A stretch of DNA of 16,029 nt from JAADHY01 sp964428935 (GTDB lineage: Bacteria; Planctomycetota; Planctomycetia; Planctomycetales; Planctomycetaceae), in NCBI GenBank assembly GCA_964428935.1, contig CAYSAG010000102.1, positions 1 to 16,029 on the forward strand, read 5' to 3'. This document shows positions 6,727 through 15,101 of this stretch, one piece after another. Under the pieces are notes generated by a model. That model had not been told where the DNA came from, ran no database searches, and saw nothing but the letters and a program-made list of their open reading frames with translations. Position numbers and translations under genes: made by a program. Positions within the stretch are counted from its first letter, which is position 1. Each line of letters opens with the position of its first letter.

Positions 6727-7599
6727 ATGACCAGCGTAACGGCAGTTGCGAGCAAAGTCGTCGAGCAGTTGGACCACGTTCACGAACTGCGGCCGTTCCC
6801 GGCGGTGGCGGCCCGTCTGGTGGCGGCGTGTCGCGACCCGTCGACGTCGTCGCGGGACGTCGTAGAAATCGTTCAGTGCGACCCGGCCATGGCCTCGCGG
6901 CTGCTGAGCGTTGCGAACAGTTCCATGTACGGGTACTCGGGACGCATTCGCACCGTGCAGCATGCGGTGGTCGTGTTGGGCTTTCGGGCCGTTGCACACC
7001 TGGCGTTGTCGGTGGCCGCTCGGGCCGTTTTCGGTGGCGGCGAAGCGGCGAAACGGGAGCGGGCTCGGCTGTGGAACCACTCGCTGGCCGTTGCGTCGCT
7101 GGCCCGGCTGCTGGCGCCGGCCGTGCCCGAGGTTCTGCCGGACGAAGCGTTCCTGGCGGGCGTGTTCCACGACGTGGGAAAGCTGGTCTTCTACGACTTG
7201 GTGCCGGAGCAGTACGCCGAGTTTTCGGAGAGGCATTGGTCGGCGGAAGTGGTGAGGCCGGAGGAAGTGGTGCGTCACGAGCGGTCCGTCTTCGGCGTGG
7301 CCCACACCGAGCTGGGACGGCGGTGCGGCGAAGGCTGGGGCCTGACGGCGGAAATCAACACGGTTGCCGCGGGGCACCACGGGTCGGAAGACGGTCGGCC
7401 CGACACGCTGGCGCGGCTGACCGAACTGGCCGACCAGTTGGCTCACGCTTGGGGAGTGGGCGGCGAGCCGAAAGGGACGACGGAAGGTCGAGCGGCCGAG
7501 CTGGCCAACGCGTTGGGCCTGGACGACTCGACCCTGGAATCGGTCCGTGAGAAAGCGCCCGAAGCATTCGACGAGGTGCGTCAGCTTTGCTCGTTGTAA
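6727..7599 (+). CDS. HDOD domain signalling protein
   Basis: This 290-residue protein is almost entirely one HDOD domain, the HD-related output or scaffold domain of bacterial signal transduction. Family hallmarks in order are LRPFPAVAARLV (21-32), the helix with CDPAMASRLLSVANSS (51-66), RIRTVQHAVVVLG (73-85), LWNHSLAVA (115-123), AGVFHDVGKLVFY (144-156), VFGVAHTELGRR (188-199) and GHH (216-218). It keeps H148-D149 and several other histidines usual in the family; HDOD proteins are generally not proven phosphodiesterases. There is no attached receiver, PAS or GGDEF domain, so its partner is elsewhere. I prefer the ATG at 6727 because homology starts just after it, although its upstream AGGAA is very close; an in-frame GTG at 6682 would add 15 residues. 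It is cytoplasmic, with no signal peptide. Confidence 0.87.
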   Translation: MTSVTAVASKVVEQLDHVHELRPFPAVAARLVAACRDPSTSSRDVVEIVQCDPAMASRLLSVANSSMYGYSGRIRTVQHAVVVLGFRAVAHLALSVAARAVFGGGEAAKRERARLWNHSLAVASLARLLAPAVPEVLPDEAFLAGVFHDVGKLVFYDLVPEQYAEFSERHWSAEVVRPEEVVRHERSVFGVAHTELGRRCGEGWGLTAEINTVAAGHHGSEDGRPDTLARLTELADQLAHAWGVGGEPKGTTEGRAAELANALGLDDSTLESVREKAPEAFDEVRQLCSL

Positions 7600-7668
7600 C
7601 CCAGAGGCGTGGCTTGCGACCGGCCGGGCGGCTCGGCCGGACCGGCGCCGCCCAAAACCCGAACGGGC

Positions 7669-7689
7669 CGCTCGGCAAAACCCCGAGCG
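7669..7689 (+). other. 7-bp hairpin between the HDOD and channel genes
   Basis: CGCTCGG (7669-7675) and CCGAGCG (7683-7689) form a perfect 7-bp stem with a 7-base loop, about 70 bases after the HDOD stop. No T-run follows, so this is at best a weak or rho-assisted terminator, or an mRNA processing structure. Confidence 0.3.
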
Positions 7690-7764
7690 AACGGAAACCA
7701 CCCCCAGGCGGCTCGAGAACCGAAGCATTGCGGCCGCCCGCAGACAGTCGTTCGACACACGGTC

Positions 7765-8577
7765 ATGGACGAAATTTACGTCCGCAGGTTGTTCAAGCTC
7801 ATTCTGGCAATCCTGGCACTGGTCGTGCTGGGAACGGCGGGCTACGTGTGGCTGGAAGGCTGGCCGCCGCTGGACGCTTTCTACATGACTTTGATTACCC
7901 TCTCGACGGTCGGCTACGGCGAAATCCGCTCGCTCAGCCCAATCGGGCGTCTGTTTACGTCGGTGCTGATTTTCTTGTGTCTGGTCAGCATGACTTGTTG
8001 GACGGCGGCGCTGACCAGCTTCATTGTCGGTGCCGACCTGCACGGCAGTTTCTTGAGAAGGAGAACCTTGAAAATGGTCGCCCGGCTGAAGAACCACACC
8101 ATTGTCTGCGGTTCAGGGCTGATGGCCGAGGTCGTTGTGGAGCGGCTGGTTCGAGCGGGTCAGCCGGTGGTGCTGGTGTCGGACAAAGCCGACGAAGTGC
8201 TGAGACTGCGACGCCGCTTCCCGCACCTTCTGGTCATTGAGGGCAAGCCGACGGACGAACTGACGCTGGCGGAAGCCAACGTCCTGACCGCCAAACACGT
8301 GGTCGCCGCCACCGACTCGGAAATCGACAACCTGTTGATTGCCATTACCTGCAAGGACATGGGCCACAACGTCTCGGTGTACGCTCGCTCGAACGACACG
8401 ACCATTGCCAACCGAATGCGAAAGGCGGGGGTAGACGAAGTCATTTCTCCGTACCAGATTTCCGGTGAGCGAGTCGCTCAACTGATTCTCTCGCCCGGCG
8501 ACGCGCCCGCCCGGTCGCCCGAGAACGACATTGCCGCCCTGGCCGCGTCCATCGACCTGCCGTTCGAAAACCTCTGA
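7765..8577 (+). CDS. Two-TM potassium channel with RCK (TrkA-N) domain
   Basis: This 270-residue protein has the MthK-like plan of a minimal potassium channel pore joined to a ligand-gated RCK domain. TM1 is about 11-29, the pore helix and selectivity filter TVGYG lie at 48-52, TM2 is about 63-89, and the RCK Rossmann domain runs from about 110 to 245. The nucleotide loop is CGSGLMAE, with alanine where the third glycycine of GxGxxG is usual, and D140 closes the second strand. It ends soon after the first RCK subdomain, so the TrkA-C lobe of MthK is absent. The ATG at 7765 is placed by homology (Asp-Glu-Ile-Tyr just before TM1); no clear ribosome-binding site precedes it. By contrast, a strong internal site precedes Met104. 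The gene stands alone, with 165 bp before it and 438 bp after it. Confidence 0.9.
   Translation: MDEIYVRRLFKLILAILALVVLGTAGYVWLEGWPPLDAFYMTLITLSTVGYGEIRSLSPIGRLFTSVLIFLCLVSMTCWTAALTSFIVGADLHGSFLRRRTLKMVARLKNHTIVCGSGLMAEVVVERLVRAGQPVVLVSDKADEVLRLRRRFPHLLVIEGKPTDELTLAEANVLTAKHVVAATDSEIDNLLIAITCKDMGHNVSVYARSNDTTIANRMRKAGVDEVISPYQISGERVAQLILSPGDAPARSPENDIAALAASIDLPFENL
8058..8076 (+). promoter_or_regulatory. Internal Shine-Dalgarno and in-frame ATG for a separate RCK subunit
   Basis: AAGGAG at 8058-8063 is followed 10 bases later by an in-frame ATG (8074-8076), codon 104 of the channel gene, exactly between TM2 and the RCK domain. Translation from it would give a soluble 167-residue RCK protein. 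In MthK, an internal start at Met107 supplies the free RCK domains of the gating ring (established knowledge). Function here is inference, but the site is stronger than that of the full-length start. Confidence 0.5.
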
Positions 8578-9015
8578 CCACGGCCGCTCCGGCACCAGGC
8601 AGACGCTCCAGCCTGATCCCGCCCGGTGGTCTGGAGGCAGCTCGCCGGGGCGGACGGAAGAGCCGTCCGAGCCCGTGTCCTGCCGTTCGTCTCGCCTGTC
8701 CGCTCGTCGCTCGCCGGCGACCCCGCTGCCGCGCTGCCGCGGCGGCGTTCAATTCACCTTGACCGTGCGAGCGTCGATGAAATATTCTCCGCCGGTGCTT
8801 TTCCAGCTCCTCTCCTTCGGCGACCCGACGTCGCTTCCTTCTCTCTCCGTTCGGTTTTGACACCACTTGACCGAGTCCACGCGTTGTGACGGACCGTTGG
8901 TCGTTGCGGCCCGTGCGTCGGAAACGTCGCCGGTGAGCGAACGGCGCGTCGGGGCGTTCAGACCGCCTGCGCGGCCGACCGCGTGGTCTCGACTGCCTGA
9001 AGAAAGTGTCGAGCA
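8578..9015 (+). other. Intergenic region upstream of the FlgI-like gene
   Basis: No convincing gene is seen in these 438 bp. A 6-bp inverted repeat (CTCCAG 8606-8611, CTGGAG 8631-8636) follows the channel stop without a T-run. Further on there is a promoter-like sequence and an AT-richer patch near 8776-8790. The remainder shows no repeat or RNA signature. Confidence 0.5.
8759..8788 (+). promoter_or_regulatory. Putative promoter for the FlgI-like gene
   Basis: TTGACC (8759-8764) and TATTCT (8783-8788) are separated by 18 bases, matching sigma70 consensus at 5/6 and 4/6 positions. Transcription would start near 8795, giving an untranslated leader of about 220 bases. This rests on an eye match only. 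Confidence 0.35.
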
Positions 9016-11073
9016 ATGTGTGGCGACTGGCTTCCGGTTACGGCGCGGCGTGCAACCGTTTTGGCATCCTTGGTGGCGACTTTGTTGGCAGCCCCCTGCG
9101 GCTGTCACGGTCTGTCGCTGCCGAAGCTGCCGCAGACTCGGTCGCAGAGTCCGGAACGGGACGCGGACGACGAATTCGAAACGCGAATCGAAACGCCGCT
9201 CATTGGCGACTACGTCACGTTCGCCGGGCTGAACCTGGTCACGCTGGAAGGCGTCGGGCTGGTGACCGGGCTGGACGGCACCGGCGACGACCCGCCTCCC
9301 TCACGCTACCGCACGCAAATGCTGCGAGAAATGAAACGCCGCGGCGTTCAGAACGCCAACGAAATTCTGAGCTCACCCAACACGACGCTGGTCGTCGTGC
9401 GCGCGTACCTGCCGCCGCTGATTCACAAGGGGGAACATTTCGACGTCGAGGTGCGAGTGCCGGAGGGCAGTGAAGCCACCAGTCTGCGTGGTGGCTGGCT
9501 GCTGGAAACCTTTTTGACGGAAAAGGCCATTGTCCCCGGTCAGGGCATTTTGAGCGGACACACGTTGGCGAAGGCAGCCGGTCCGATTCTCATTTCCACC
9601 GGCGAACGCGGCGACGAAGTCTCGTTGGCCGGCCTGCTCAAACGCGGACGCGTCCTGGGCGGCGGCACGTCCATGACCAACCGCGACCTGACCATTTACT
9701 TGCGCAGCGACTTCCGCAGCGTCCGCAACTCGCGCCGCATTGCCTACCGCATTTCCGAACGCTTCCACTCGTACGACCGCTTCGGCCGCAAAGTACCCAT
9801 GGCCGAAGCCAAGACCGACCAAACCATTCTGCTGCGCGTGCCCAAACAGTACAAAGACAACTACCCTCGCTACTTGCAGGTCATTCGCAACATTGCCTTT
9901 CGCGAAACGCCGGTGGCTCGACGTCTGCGAATGGAACGGCTGGAAGCCGAGCTGCAGCGGCCTGAAACAGCGGGCAAGGCAGCCATTCAACTGGAAGCCA
10001 TTGGTAAAGAGGCCGTGCCCATTCTCAAACGCGCTCTGGACAACCCCGACTTGCAGGTGCGGTTCCACGCCGCAACCGCTTTGGCCTACCTGGGGGAAAC
10101 GGAGGGCTTGAACGTGCTGGCCGAAGCGGCCGTCAAGCAGCCCGCGCTGCGTGTCTACGCTCTGGCGGCTCTGGCGGCCACCGAAGACGCCGAAGCCATT
10201 CTCCTTCTGCGAGACCTGCTCAACGCCCAGAAGGACGACACCGGCCAGGTCTACGACAGCGCCGAGCTGCGTTACGGAGCCTTTCGAGCGTTGTGGACCA
10301 TTGACCCGAACGACCCGGCCATTCGCGGCGAGCCCATGAACGGCCAGTTCTTCCTGCACGTGCTCCACACACAAGGACAGCCCATTGTCCACCTGACGCA
10401 CCGTCGTCGGCCGGAGGTCGTGTTGTTCGGCGCCGAGCAACGGCTCTTGCCGCCTTTGTTCCTTCGGGCGGGCAACCACATTCTGGTCACCGCTCAGCCC
10501 GGCAGCCAGACGGTCACGTTGGCTCGGTACGAGCCGGGGCAGCCGGACCGTCGCCGAGTCGTCTCGACGCGCGTCGCCGACGTCGTGCGAGCGGCGGTGG
10601 AGCTGGGAGCCAGCTACCCGGACGTGGCTCAAATGTTGATTGAAGCCGACAAGCAGCACAACCTGCCCGGTCGTCTGGCCATCGACGCGCTGCCCCGCGC
10701 CGGCCGACACTACCTGCGAGACACTTCCGGCCGGCCCAGACTGGCCGCTCGCGGACTGACGGCCGAGCCGAACCTGTTCTTGGGCGGACCGCCCACCGAA
10801 GCGACCCCCGAAGCCCGGCGCGCCCACGCTCAACGCAAACCACCTCGCCGCTCCTCGCCCGACTCCGAAGACGAAGACGACTCGCCTAACCCCGCCGTCG
10901 AAACCACCAGCACCCACTCCGGCCCCGACGCGGCTGCTTCCGGCGCCGGCCACGCCTCGCTGGTCGACACCCGTAGCGACTCGACCGAGCCGGAGCCGCG
11001 CCGCGTCAGTTGGCTGCAACGGCTCACGTCCAACCTGTTCCTGCGTCGAAAGGGAGGAAGCTCGCAACCCTGA
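9016..11073 (+). CDS. FlgI-like (P-ring family) protein with HEAT-like repeats
   Basis: The 685-residue product starts with an export signal: n-region arginines 11-12, a hydrophobic stretch at about 14-27, then PCGCHG, which resembles a lipobox but is not canonical. Residues of about 60-290 resemble flagellar P-ring protein FlgI: LEGVGLVTGLDGTGDD (77-92), YRTQMLREMKRRG, VVVRAYLPPLIHKGEHFDVEV (127-147), SLRGGWLLETFL (156-167) and AKAAGPILIS. Residues of about 320-430 form alpha-helical HEAT-like repeats (VPILKRALDNPDLQVRFHAA). A FlgI-like segment returns at about 515-565 (RVADVVRAAVELGASYPDVA). The last 100 residues are disordered and acidic, ending in a basic cluster. True FlgI is about half this length and sits among flagellar genes; none are here, so a P-ring role is doubtful. 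It probably acts in the periplasm or envelope. smc follows after 89 bp. Confidence 0.75.
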   Translation: MCGDWLPVTARRATVLASLVATLLAAPCGCHGLSLPKLPQTRSQSPERDADDEFETRIETPLIGDYVTFAGLNLVTLEGVGLVTGLDGTGDDPPPSRYRTQMLREMKRRGVQNANEILSSPNTTLVVVRAYLPPLIHKGEHFDVEVRVPEGSEATSLRGGWLLETFLTEKAIVPGQGILSGHTLAKAAGPILISTGERGDEVSLAGLLKRGRVLGGGTSMTNRDLTIYLRSDFRSVRNSRRIAYRISERFHSYDRFGRKVPMAEAKTDQTILLRVPKQYKDNYPRYLQVIRNIAFRETPVARRLRMERLEAELQRPETAGKAAIQLEAIGKEAVPILKRALDNPDLQVRFHAATALAYLGETEGLNVLAEAAVKQPALRVYALAALAATEDAEAILLLRDLLNAQKDDTGQVYDSAELRYGAFRALWTIDPNDPAIRGEPMNGQFFLHVLHTQGQPIVHLTHRRRPEVVLFGAEQRLLPPLFLRAGNHILVTAQPGSQTVTLARYEPGQPDRRRVVSTRVADVVRAAVELGASYPDVAQMLIEADKQHNLPGRLAIDALPRAGRHYLRDTSGRPRLAARGLTAEPNLFLGGPPTEATPEARRAHAQRKPPRRSSPDSEDEDDSPNPAVETTSTHSGPDAAASGAGHASLVDTRSDSTEPEPRRVSWLQRLTSNLFLRRKGGSSQP

Positions 11074-11162
11074 GCCAGCCCGACTCGCCCTGCGTCGACC
11101 CAATTCAAAGACGGGCCTTCCGCTAGCCCGACCAAAGCGCACTTGGAACACGACGGCTTGCC

Positions 11163-14100
11163 ATGTTGAAGTCGCTGGAGCTGTTCGGCTTCAAAACGTT
11201 TGCCGACCGAACACGGTTCGACTTTGACGGCGGCATTACGTGCATTGTCGGGCCGAACGGCAGCGGCAAGAGCAACATTGTCGACGCCATTAAGTGGATT
11301 CTGGGCGACCAAAGCCCCAAGAGCCTGCGCGGCAAGGAAATGGTCGACGTCATTTTCAACGGGTCGGCCAGCCGCAAACCGAGCAGTTTCGCCGAAGCCA
11401 CCATGACCCTGGACAACTCCAGCGGGTGGCTCCCCATTGACGCGACCGAGGTCCAAATTGGACGCCGTCTGTGGCGCAACGGCGACTCCGAATACCTCAT
11501 TAACGGCCAGCCGGCCCGACTGCGCGACGTCCGGCACCTGATGCTCGGCACCGGAGCCGCTCACGGCACCTACAACATCATTGAACAAGGACGCGTCGAC
11601 CAAATCCTGCAAGCCAGCCCCACGGCCCGGCGCACGTTCTTCGAAGAAGCCGCGGGAATCAGCCGCTACAAGGCCCGCAAAGTCGAGGCGGAACGCAAGC
11701 TGGAGCGGGTGGCTCACAACGTCGAGCGGCTGAGCGACATTGTCGACGAGGTCGAAGCTCAACTGACCAGCACCCGCAGCCAGGCAGCCAAGGCCGCCAA
11801 GTTCCGAGAACTGTCCGAGCAGGTCCGACGTCTGTGGTTCGGACTGGCCGCCGACGACTTCCGACACCTGCAGAGCCAGTTGAACCAGGCCGAACGGGCG
11901 GCGGAGCAGGCCCGCAGGCGAATCGACGAACTGTCCAACCACCAGACAGACTTGGAAGGACAACTGACGCAACTGGACGACGAACTGGCCGCGCTGGAGA
12001 AACGTCTGCACGCGTTGGAGCGGCAGGCCGCCACGCTGCGTGAGGAAATTGTCACTCGCCGTTCGACCGTCCGACACCAAACCGCTCGCCGTCGAGAGCT
12101 CGAGGCCGAACGCTCCCGGCTCCGCCAGCAGCAACACCACTTGGCCCAGCGAGCCGCCGAGGCCAACTGGAACGCTGAACAAGTCGGCCGGCAGTTGGAA
12201 CAGGCCGAGCAAGACCGAGAAAAACTGCAGCACGAACTGCAGCAGCGGCAGGACGAGCTGAAGGCCGTCGCCGCGCAGGTCGAGCAACAGCGGCAGCGAC
12301 TCCAAAACGCTCGCCAGAAGGAACCCGAGCTGGTCCAGTCGATTGCCGAGCAGCAGAACCTGTTGGAGCGGCTGGCGGAGCAACTGGACGGGTGCCAGAG
12401 CGAGCTGGCGTCCCTGCGTCGGCAACTCGACCAAACCGACTCGCAGCTCGAACAGCTGAGCGACCAGGTGCAGGCACAAGAGCAACGTCTTTCTCAACGA
12501 CAGGACGAAACGCGGCGGGCCGACGAGCAGTGGAGCGTGCGGCGCGACGAACTGGAAAAAGCACTGGCCAAACTCAGTCGCTCGCAGACTCGGCTGGCCG
12601 AACTGCGAAACCAACGGACGGCCGCCGCCGCCCGGCTGGACGTGCTGGAAGACCTGGAGCAGCGACAAGAGGGCATTTCGTTGGGCGTCCGAGACATTCT
12701 GGCTCGAGCGGCGGAAAGCAACCGGCCTCCCTGGTGCCACATTCTGGGCAGCGTGGCCGACCTAATGGAGGTCGACCTGGAGGAGGCTCCGTTCCTCGAA
12801 GTCGCCCTGGGGCACCGCGCTCAACTGCTCGTCCTGGACGACCTGACGCCACTGCTCGAGTGGCTCAACAACAACCCCGTCACGTTCGCCGGACGAGTGG
12901 GCTTCCTGGCCGTGCCCGACGAAGCGACGGAAACGGTCGAGGCGGCAGTGGCCGACCAGTCCGGCCGCCTCTCGCCTCCACAGCCCCAGTTCACTCGCTC
13001 ACTTCACCGCCTGCCCGACCTGTCCGGCCTGGAGGGTGTCATTAAACGAGCCGACGAAATGGTCGAACCGACCGGCGTGGGCGGACGGCTGGCCAAGTTC
13101 TTGCTGGCCGACACGTGGATTGTCGACACCTTGGAGACGGCCATTGACCTGGCTCGCGGCCGCGGTCGAGGCTGTCGGTTCGTGACGCTTCAGGGCGAGG
13201 TGCTCGAGCCCGACGGCGTGGTCTACGCGGGCACAGAGCAACCGGAACGGGCCATTGTTCCCCGAAAGACCGAGTTGCGGCGACTCCGGCGGGAACTGGG
13301 AGAGCTGGACCGACTGCTGGAAGAGGAACAAGAACGTCTGACCGAAATCGACCGGTCGTTGGCTCGACTGCGTGAGGCGGTGCAGGAGACCGAAGGGCGA
13401 CGAGAAGCGTGCCAGCAGGCCGAGCAGCACGAGCGGACCGCTCTGGAGAAACTCCAACAGGAACTGGACGCCGTCCAGTCCAAACGTCAGGCATTGCTCG
13501 ACGCTCAGCACCAGCTCGTCGAAAAACAACAGCACTTGCAGACGCAACGCCACGAAGCGGAACAACGTCTGGAGCGGCTGCAGCGGCAGCGGAACGAGCT
13601 GGTCGAGCAGATTGCCGAAGGGGAGCGGCGGCTGGAGCACCTGGAACACCGTCAACAGGCTCTGCAACTGGCTGTCTCGGAGGCGAAGCTGCAGGTGGCG
13701 AAGAGAGAAGAGCTGGTGCGGAGCTTGCAGGAGGCTCGGCAGCGGTACGCCGACGAATCTCGTCAGTGGCTCGCTCAGGCCGAAGAAGTCGCGAAGGGCT
13801 GGCGCAGCTGCTCGAGACGAATTCGCCGAATCGACCTGGAAGTGCTCAACGCCGAAGCCGAAGCCGCCGAGCTGTACTGGCAATTGGACCGAGTCTGCGA
13901 CCAGCTGCGCGACCTGGACCGCCAGAAGCGTGCGCTGCGACACGAACGGAGTCGCTTGACGGAAGCCGAAGCCCAGGCCAGACGAGACCGGCGAGCGGCC
14001 GAGCAGGAACTGCACGCGGCCGAGCTGCGCGTGCGCGAGCTGCGGCACCAACTGGAGTCCACGCGGAGCCGAGTGGAGGAAGAGTTCCAGGTTCCATTCG

Positions 14101-15101
14101 AACAGGTTCTGAGCTCCGGGGCCTCGGCGTTCCGCGACTACTTGCAGGAGCGACAAGCTCGGCTGCAAGCGTCAGCCGGCCGCTCCGAGAAAGAGACAAC
14201 GGGGTCGCAGCCGAGCGAGCCGGCTTCCGACGGTGCCGTTCCAGACACTTCCGACCACGGTTCGCCGGAAGGGACGACGTCGGACGGCCCGTCGGAAGCA
14301 GACGCGGGTGGTCCGGAGCAACGGCCAGTGGAAGCAGTTGGCTCCGACCTACCGGAGGTTCGGTTCGAAGAGGTCCGGCCGGAGCTCGAGCAGCGGCTGG
14401 CTCGCCTGCGGCGAAAGCTGAAAGCTCTGGGCAGTGTCAACACGGAAAGCCTGGAGAAGCTGGAAGAGCTGGAGGCTCGCTACTCGCGACTGCGTCAACA
14501 GCTGGACGACTTGGTCGAAGCAAAGGCCACGCTGGAGGAAATCATTCGAAGAATCAACGCCGAGAGCCGGAAGCTGTTCCTTCAGTCGTTCGAAGCGATT
14601 CGCAAGCACTTTCAGGAGCTGTACCAGAAGCTGTTCGCCGGCGGAGACGCGGACATCATTCTGGAAGACCCGAACGACGCACTGGAATGCGGCATCGACA
14701 TTGTCGCTCGACCGCCGGGCAAGGAGTCGCGCAGCATTTCGCTGTTGAGCGGCGGCGAGAAAACGCTGACGGCCATCGCCCTGTTGTTGGCCATTTTCAA
14801 GAGTCGCCCCAGTCCGTTCTGCGTGCTGGACGAGGTCGACGCGGCCCTGGACGAGGCCAACATCGACCGTTACGCCGCCATTTTGAAGCAGTTCAAAGAA
14901 CGAACGCAGTTCATCATCGTGACGCACAGCAAGCGGACCATGGTCGTGGCGGACACGCTTTACGGCGTCACAATGGAGCAGTCGGGGGTGTCGAAGAAGC
15001 TGTCTTTGCGGTTTGAGGACGTCGGAGAAAACGGAGAAATCTTGCAGGGCCAGCCGTCTGGAGAAGGCACGAAGACCGCTCCGAAAAACAACGCTGCGTA
15101 G
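11163..15101 (+). CDS. smc: Chromosome segregation ATPase SMC
   Basis: SMC dimers with ScpA and ScpB organise and segregate the chromosome by ATP-driven DNA looping. The 1312-residue protein has the full architecture. The N-terminal head has FGFKTFADRT and Walker A GPNGSGKSN (30-38). A first long coiled coil runs from about 165 to 500, the hinge from about 504 to 690 (GISLGVRDIL through VLEPDGVVYAG), and a second coiled coil from about 690 to 1000. The C-terminal head has signature LSGGEK (1195-1200), Walker B VLDEVDAALDE (D1223, E1224) and the H-loop region VTHSKRTM. It is longer than the usual 1150-1200 residues, largely because of a Ser/Thr/Glu/Gly/Pro-rich insert at about 1003-1060 just before LGSVN. 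The ATG at 11163 is fixed by the conserved LKSLELFGFK opening; no clear Shine-Dalgarno is present. scpA and scpB are not in the window. Confidence 0.97.
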   Translation: MLKSLELFGFKTFADRTRFDFDGGITCIVGPNGSGKSNIVDAIKWILGDQSPKSLRGKEMVDVIFNGSASRKPSSFAEATMTLDNSSGWLPIDATEVQIGRRLWRNGDSEYLINGQPARLRDVRHLMLGTGAAHGTYNIIEQGRVDQILQASPTARRTFFEEAAGISRYKARKVEAERKLERVAHNVERLSDIVDEVEAQLTSTRSQAAKAAKFRELSEQVRRLWFGLAADDFRHLQSQLNQAERAAEQARRRIDELSNHQTDLEGQLTQLDDELAALEKRLHALERQAATLREEIVTRRSTVRHQTARRRELEAERSRLRQQQHHLAQRAAEANWNAEQVGRQLEQAEQDREKLQHELQQRQDELKAVAAQVEQQRQRLQNARQKEPELVQSIAEQQNLLERLAEQLDGCQSELASLRRQLDQTDSQLEQLSDQVQAQEQRLSQRQDETRRADEQWSVRRDELEKALAKLSRSQTRLAELRNQRTAAAARLDVLEDLEQRQEGISLGVRDILARAAESNRPPWCHILGSVADLMEVDLEEAPFLEVALGHRAQLLVLDDLTPLLEWLNNNPVTFAGRVGFLAVPDEATETVEAAVADQSGRLSPPQPQFTRSLHRLPDLSGLEGVIKRADEMVEPTGVGGRLAKFLLADTWIVDTLETAIDLARGRGRGCRFVTLQGEVLEPDGVVYAGTEQPERAIVPRKTELRRLRRELGELDRLLEEEQERLTEIDRSLARLREAVQETEGRREACQQAEQHERTALEKLQQELDAVQSKRQALLDAQHQLVEKQQHLQTQRHEAEQRLERLQRQRNELVEQIAEGERRLEHLEHRQQALQLAVSEAKLQVAKREELVRSLQEARQRYADESRQWLAQAEEVAKGWRSCSRRIRRIDLEVLNAEAEAAELYWQLDRVCDQLRDLDRQKRALRHERSRLTEAEAQARRDRRAAEQELHAAELRVRELRHQLESTRSRVEEEFQVPFEQVLSSGASAFRDYLQERQARLQASAGRSEKETTGSQPSEPASDGAVPDTSDHGSPEGTTSDGPSEADAGGPEQRPVEAVGSDLPEVRFEEVRPELEQRLARLRRKLKALGSVNTESLEKLEELEARYSRLRQQLDDLVEAKATLEEIIRRINAESRKLFLQSFEAIRKHFQELYQKLFAGGDADIILEDPNDALECGIDIVARPPGKESRSISLLSGGEKTLTAIALLLAIFKSRPSPFCVLDEVDAALDEANIDRYAAILKQFKERTQFIIVTHSKRTMVVADTLYGVTMEQSGVSKKLSLRFEDVGENGEILQGQPSGEGTKTAPKNNAA

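Noticed and set aside
6493..8097. 534-codon minus-strand frame opposite the HDOD and channel genes
   Set aside because: Composition is typical of an antisense shadow, and both plus-strand genes have unmistakable domains.
9373..12740. 592- and 636-codon minus-strand frames opposite the FlgI-like gene and smc
   Set aside because: Gln/Leu/Val-rich sequences mirror the sense codons; no independent start signal or motif was found.
13409..15016. 535-codon plus-strand frame inside smc
   Set aside because: Arg/Gly/Ala-rich alternative frame of a real gene; smc continues through it with signature and Walker B motifs intact.
11163..15101. SMC as RecN, SbcC or a defence-type SMC ATPase
   Set aside because: Walker A near the start, a hinge in the middle, LSGGEK and a DEVDAALDE Walker B, and the length all fit canonical chromosomal SMC; no defence or nuclease partner is adjacent.
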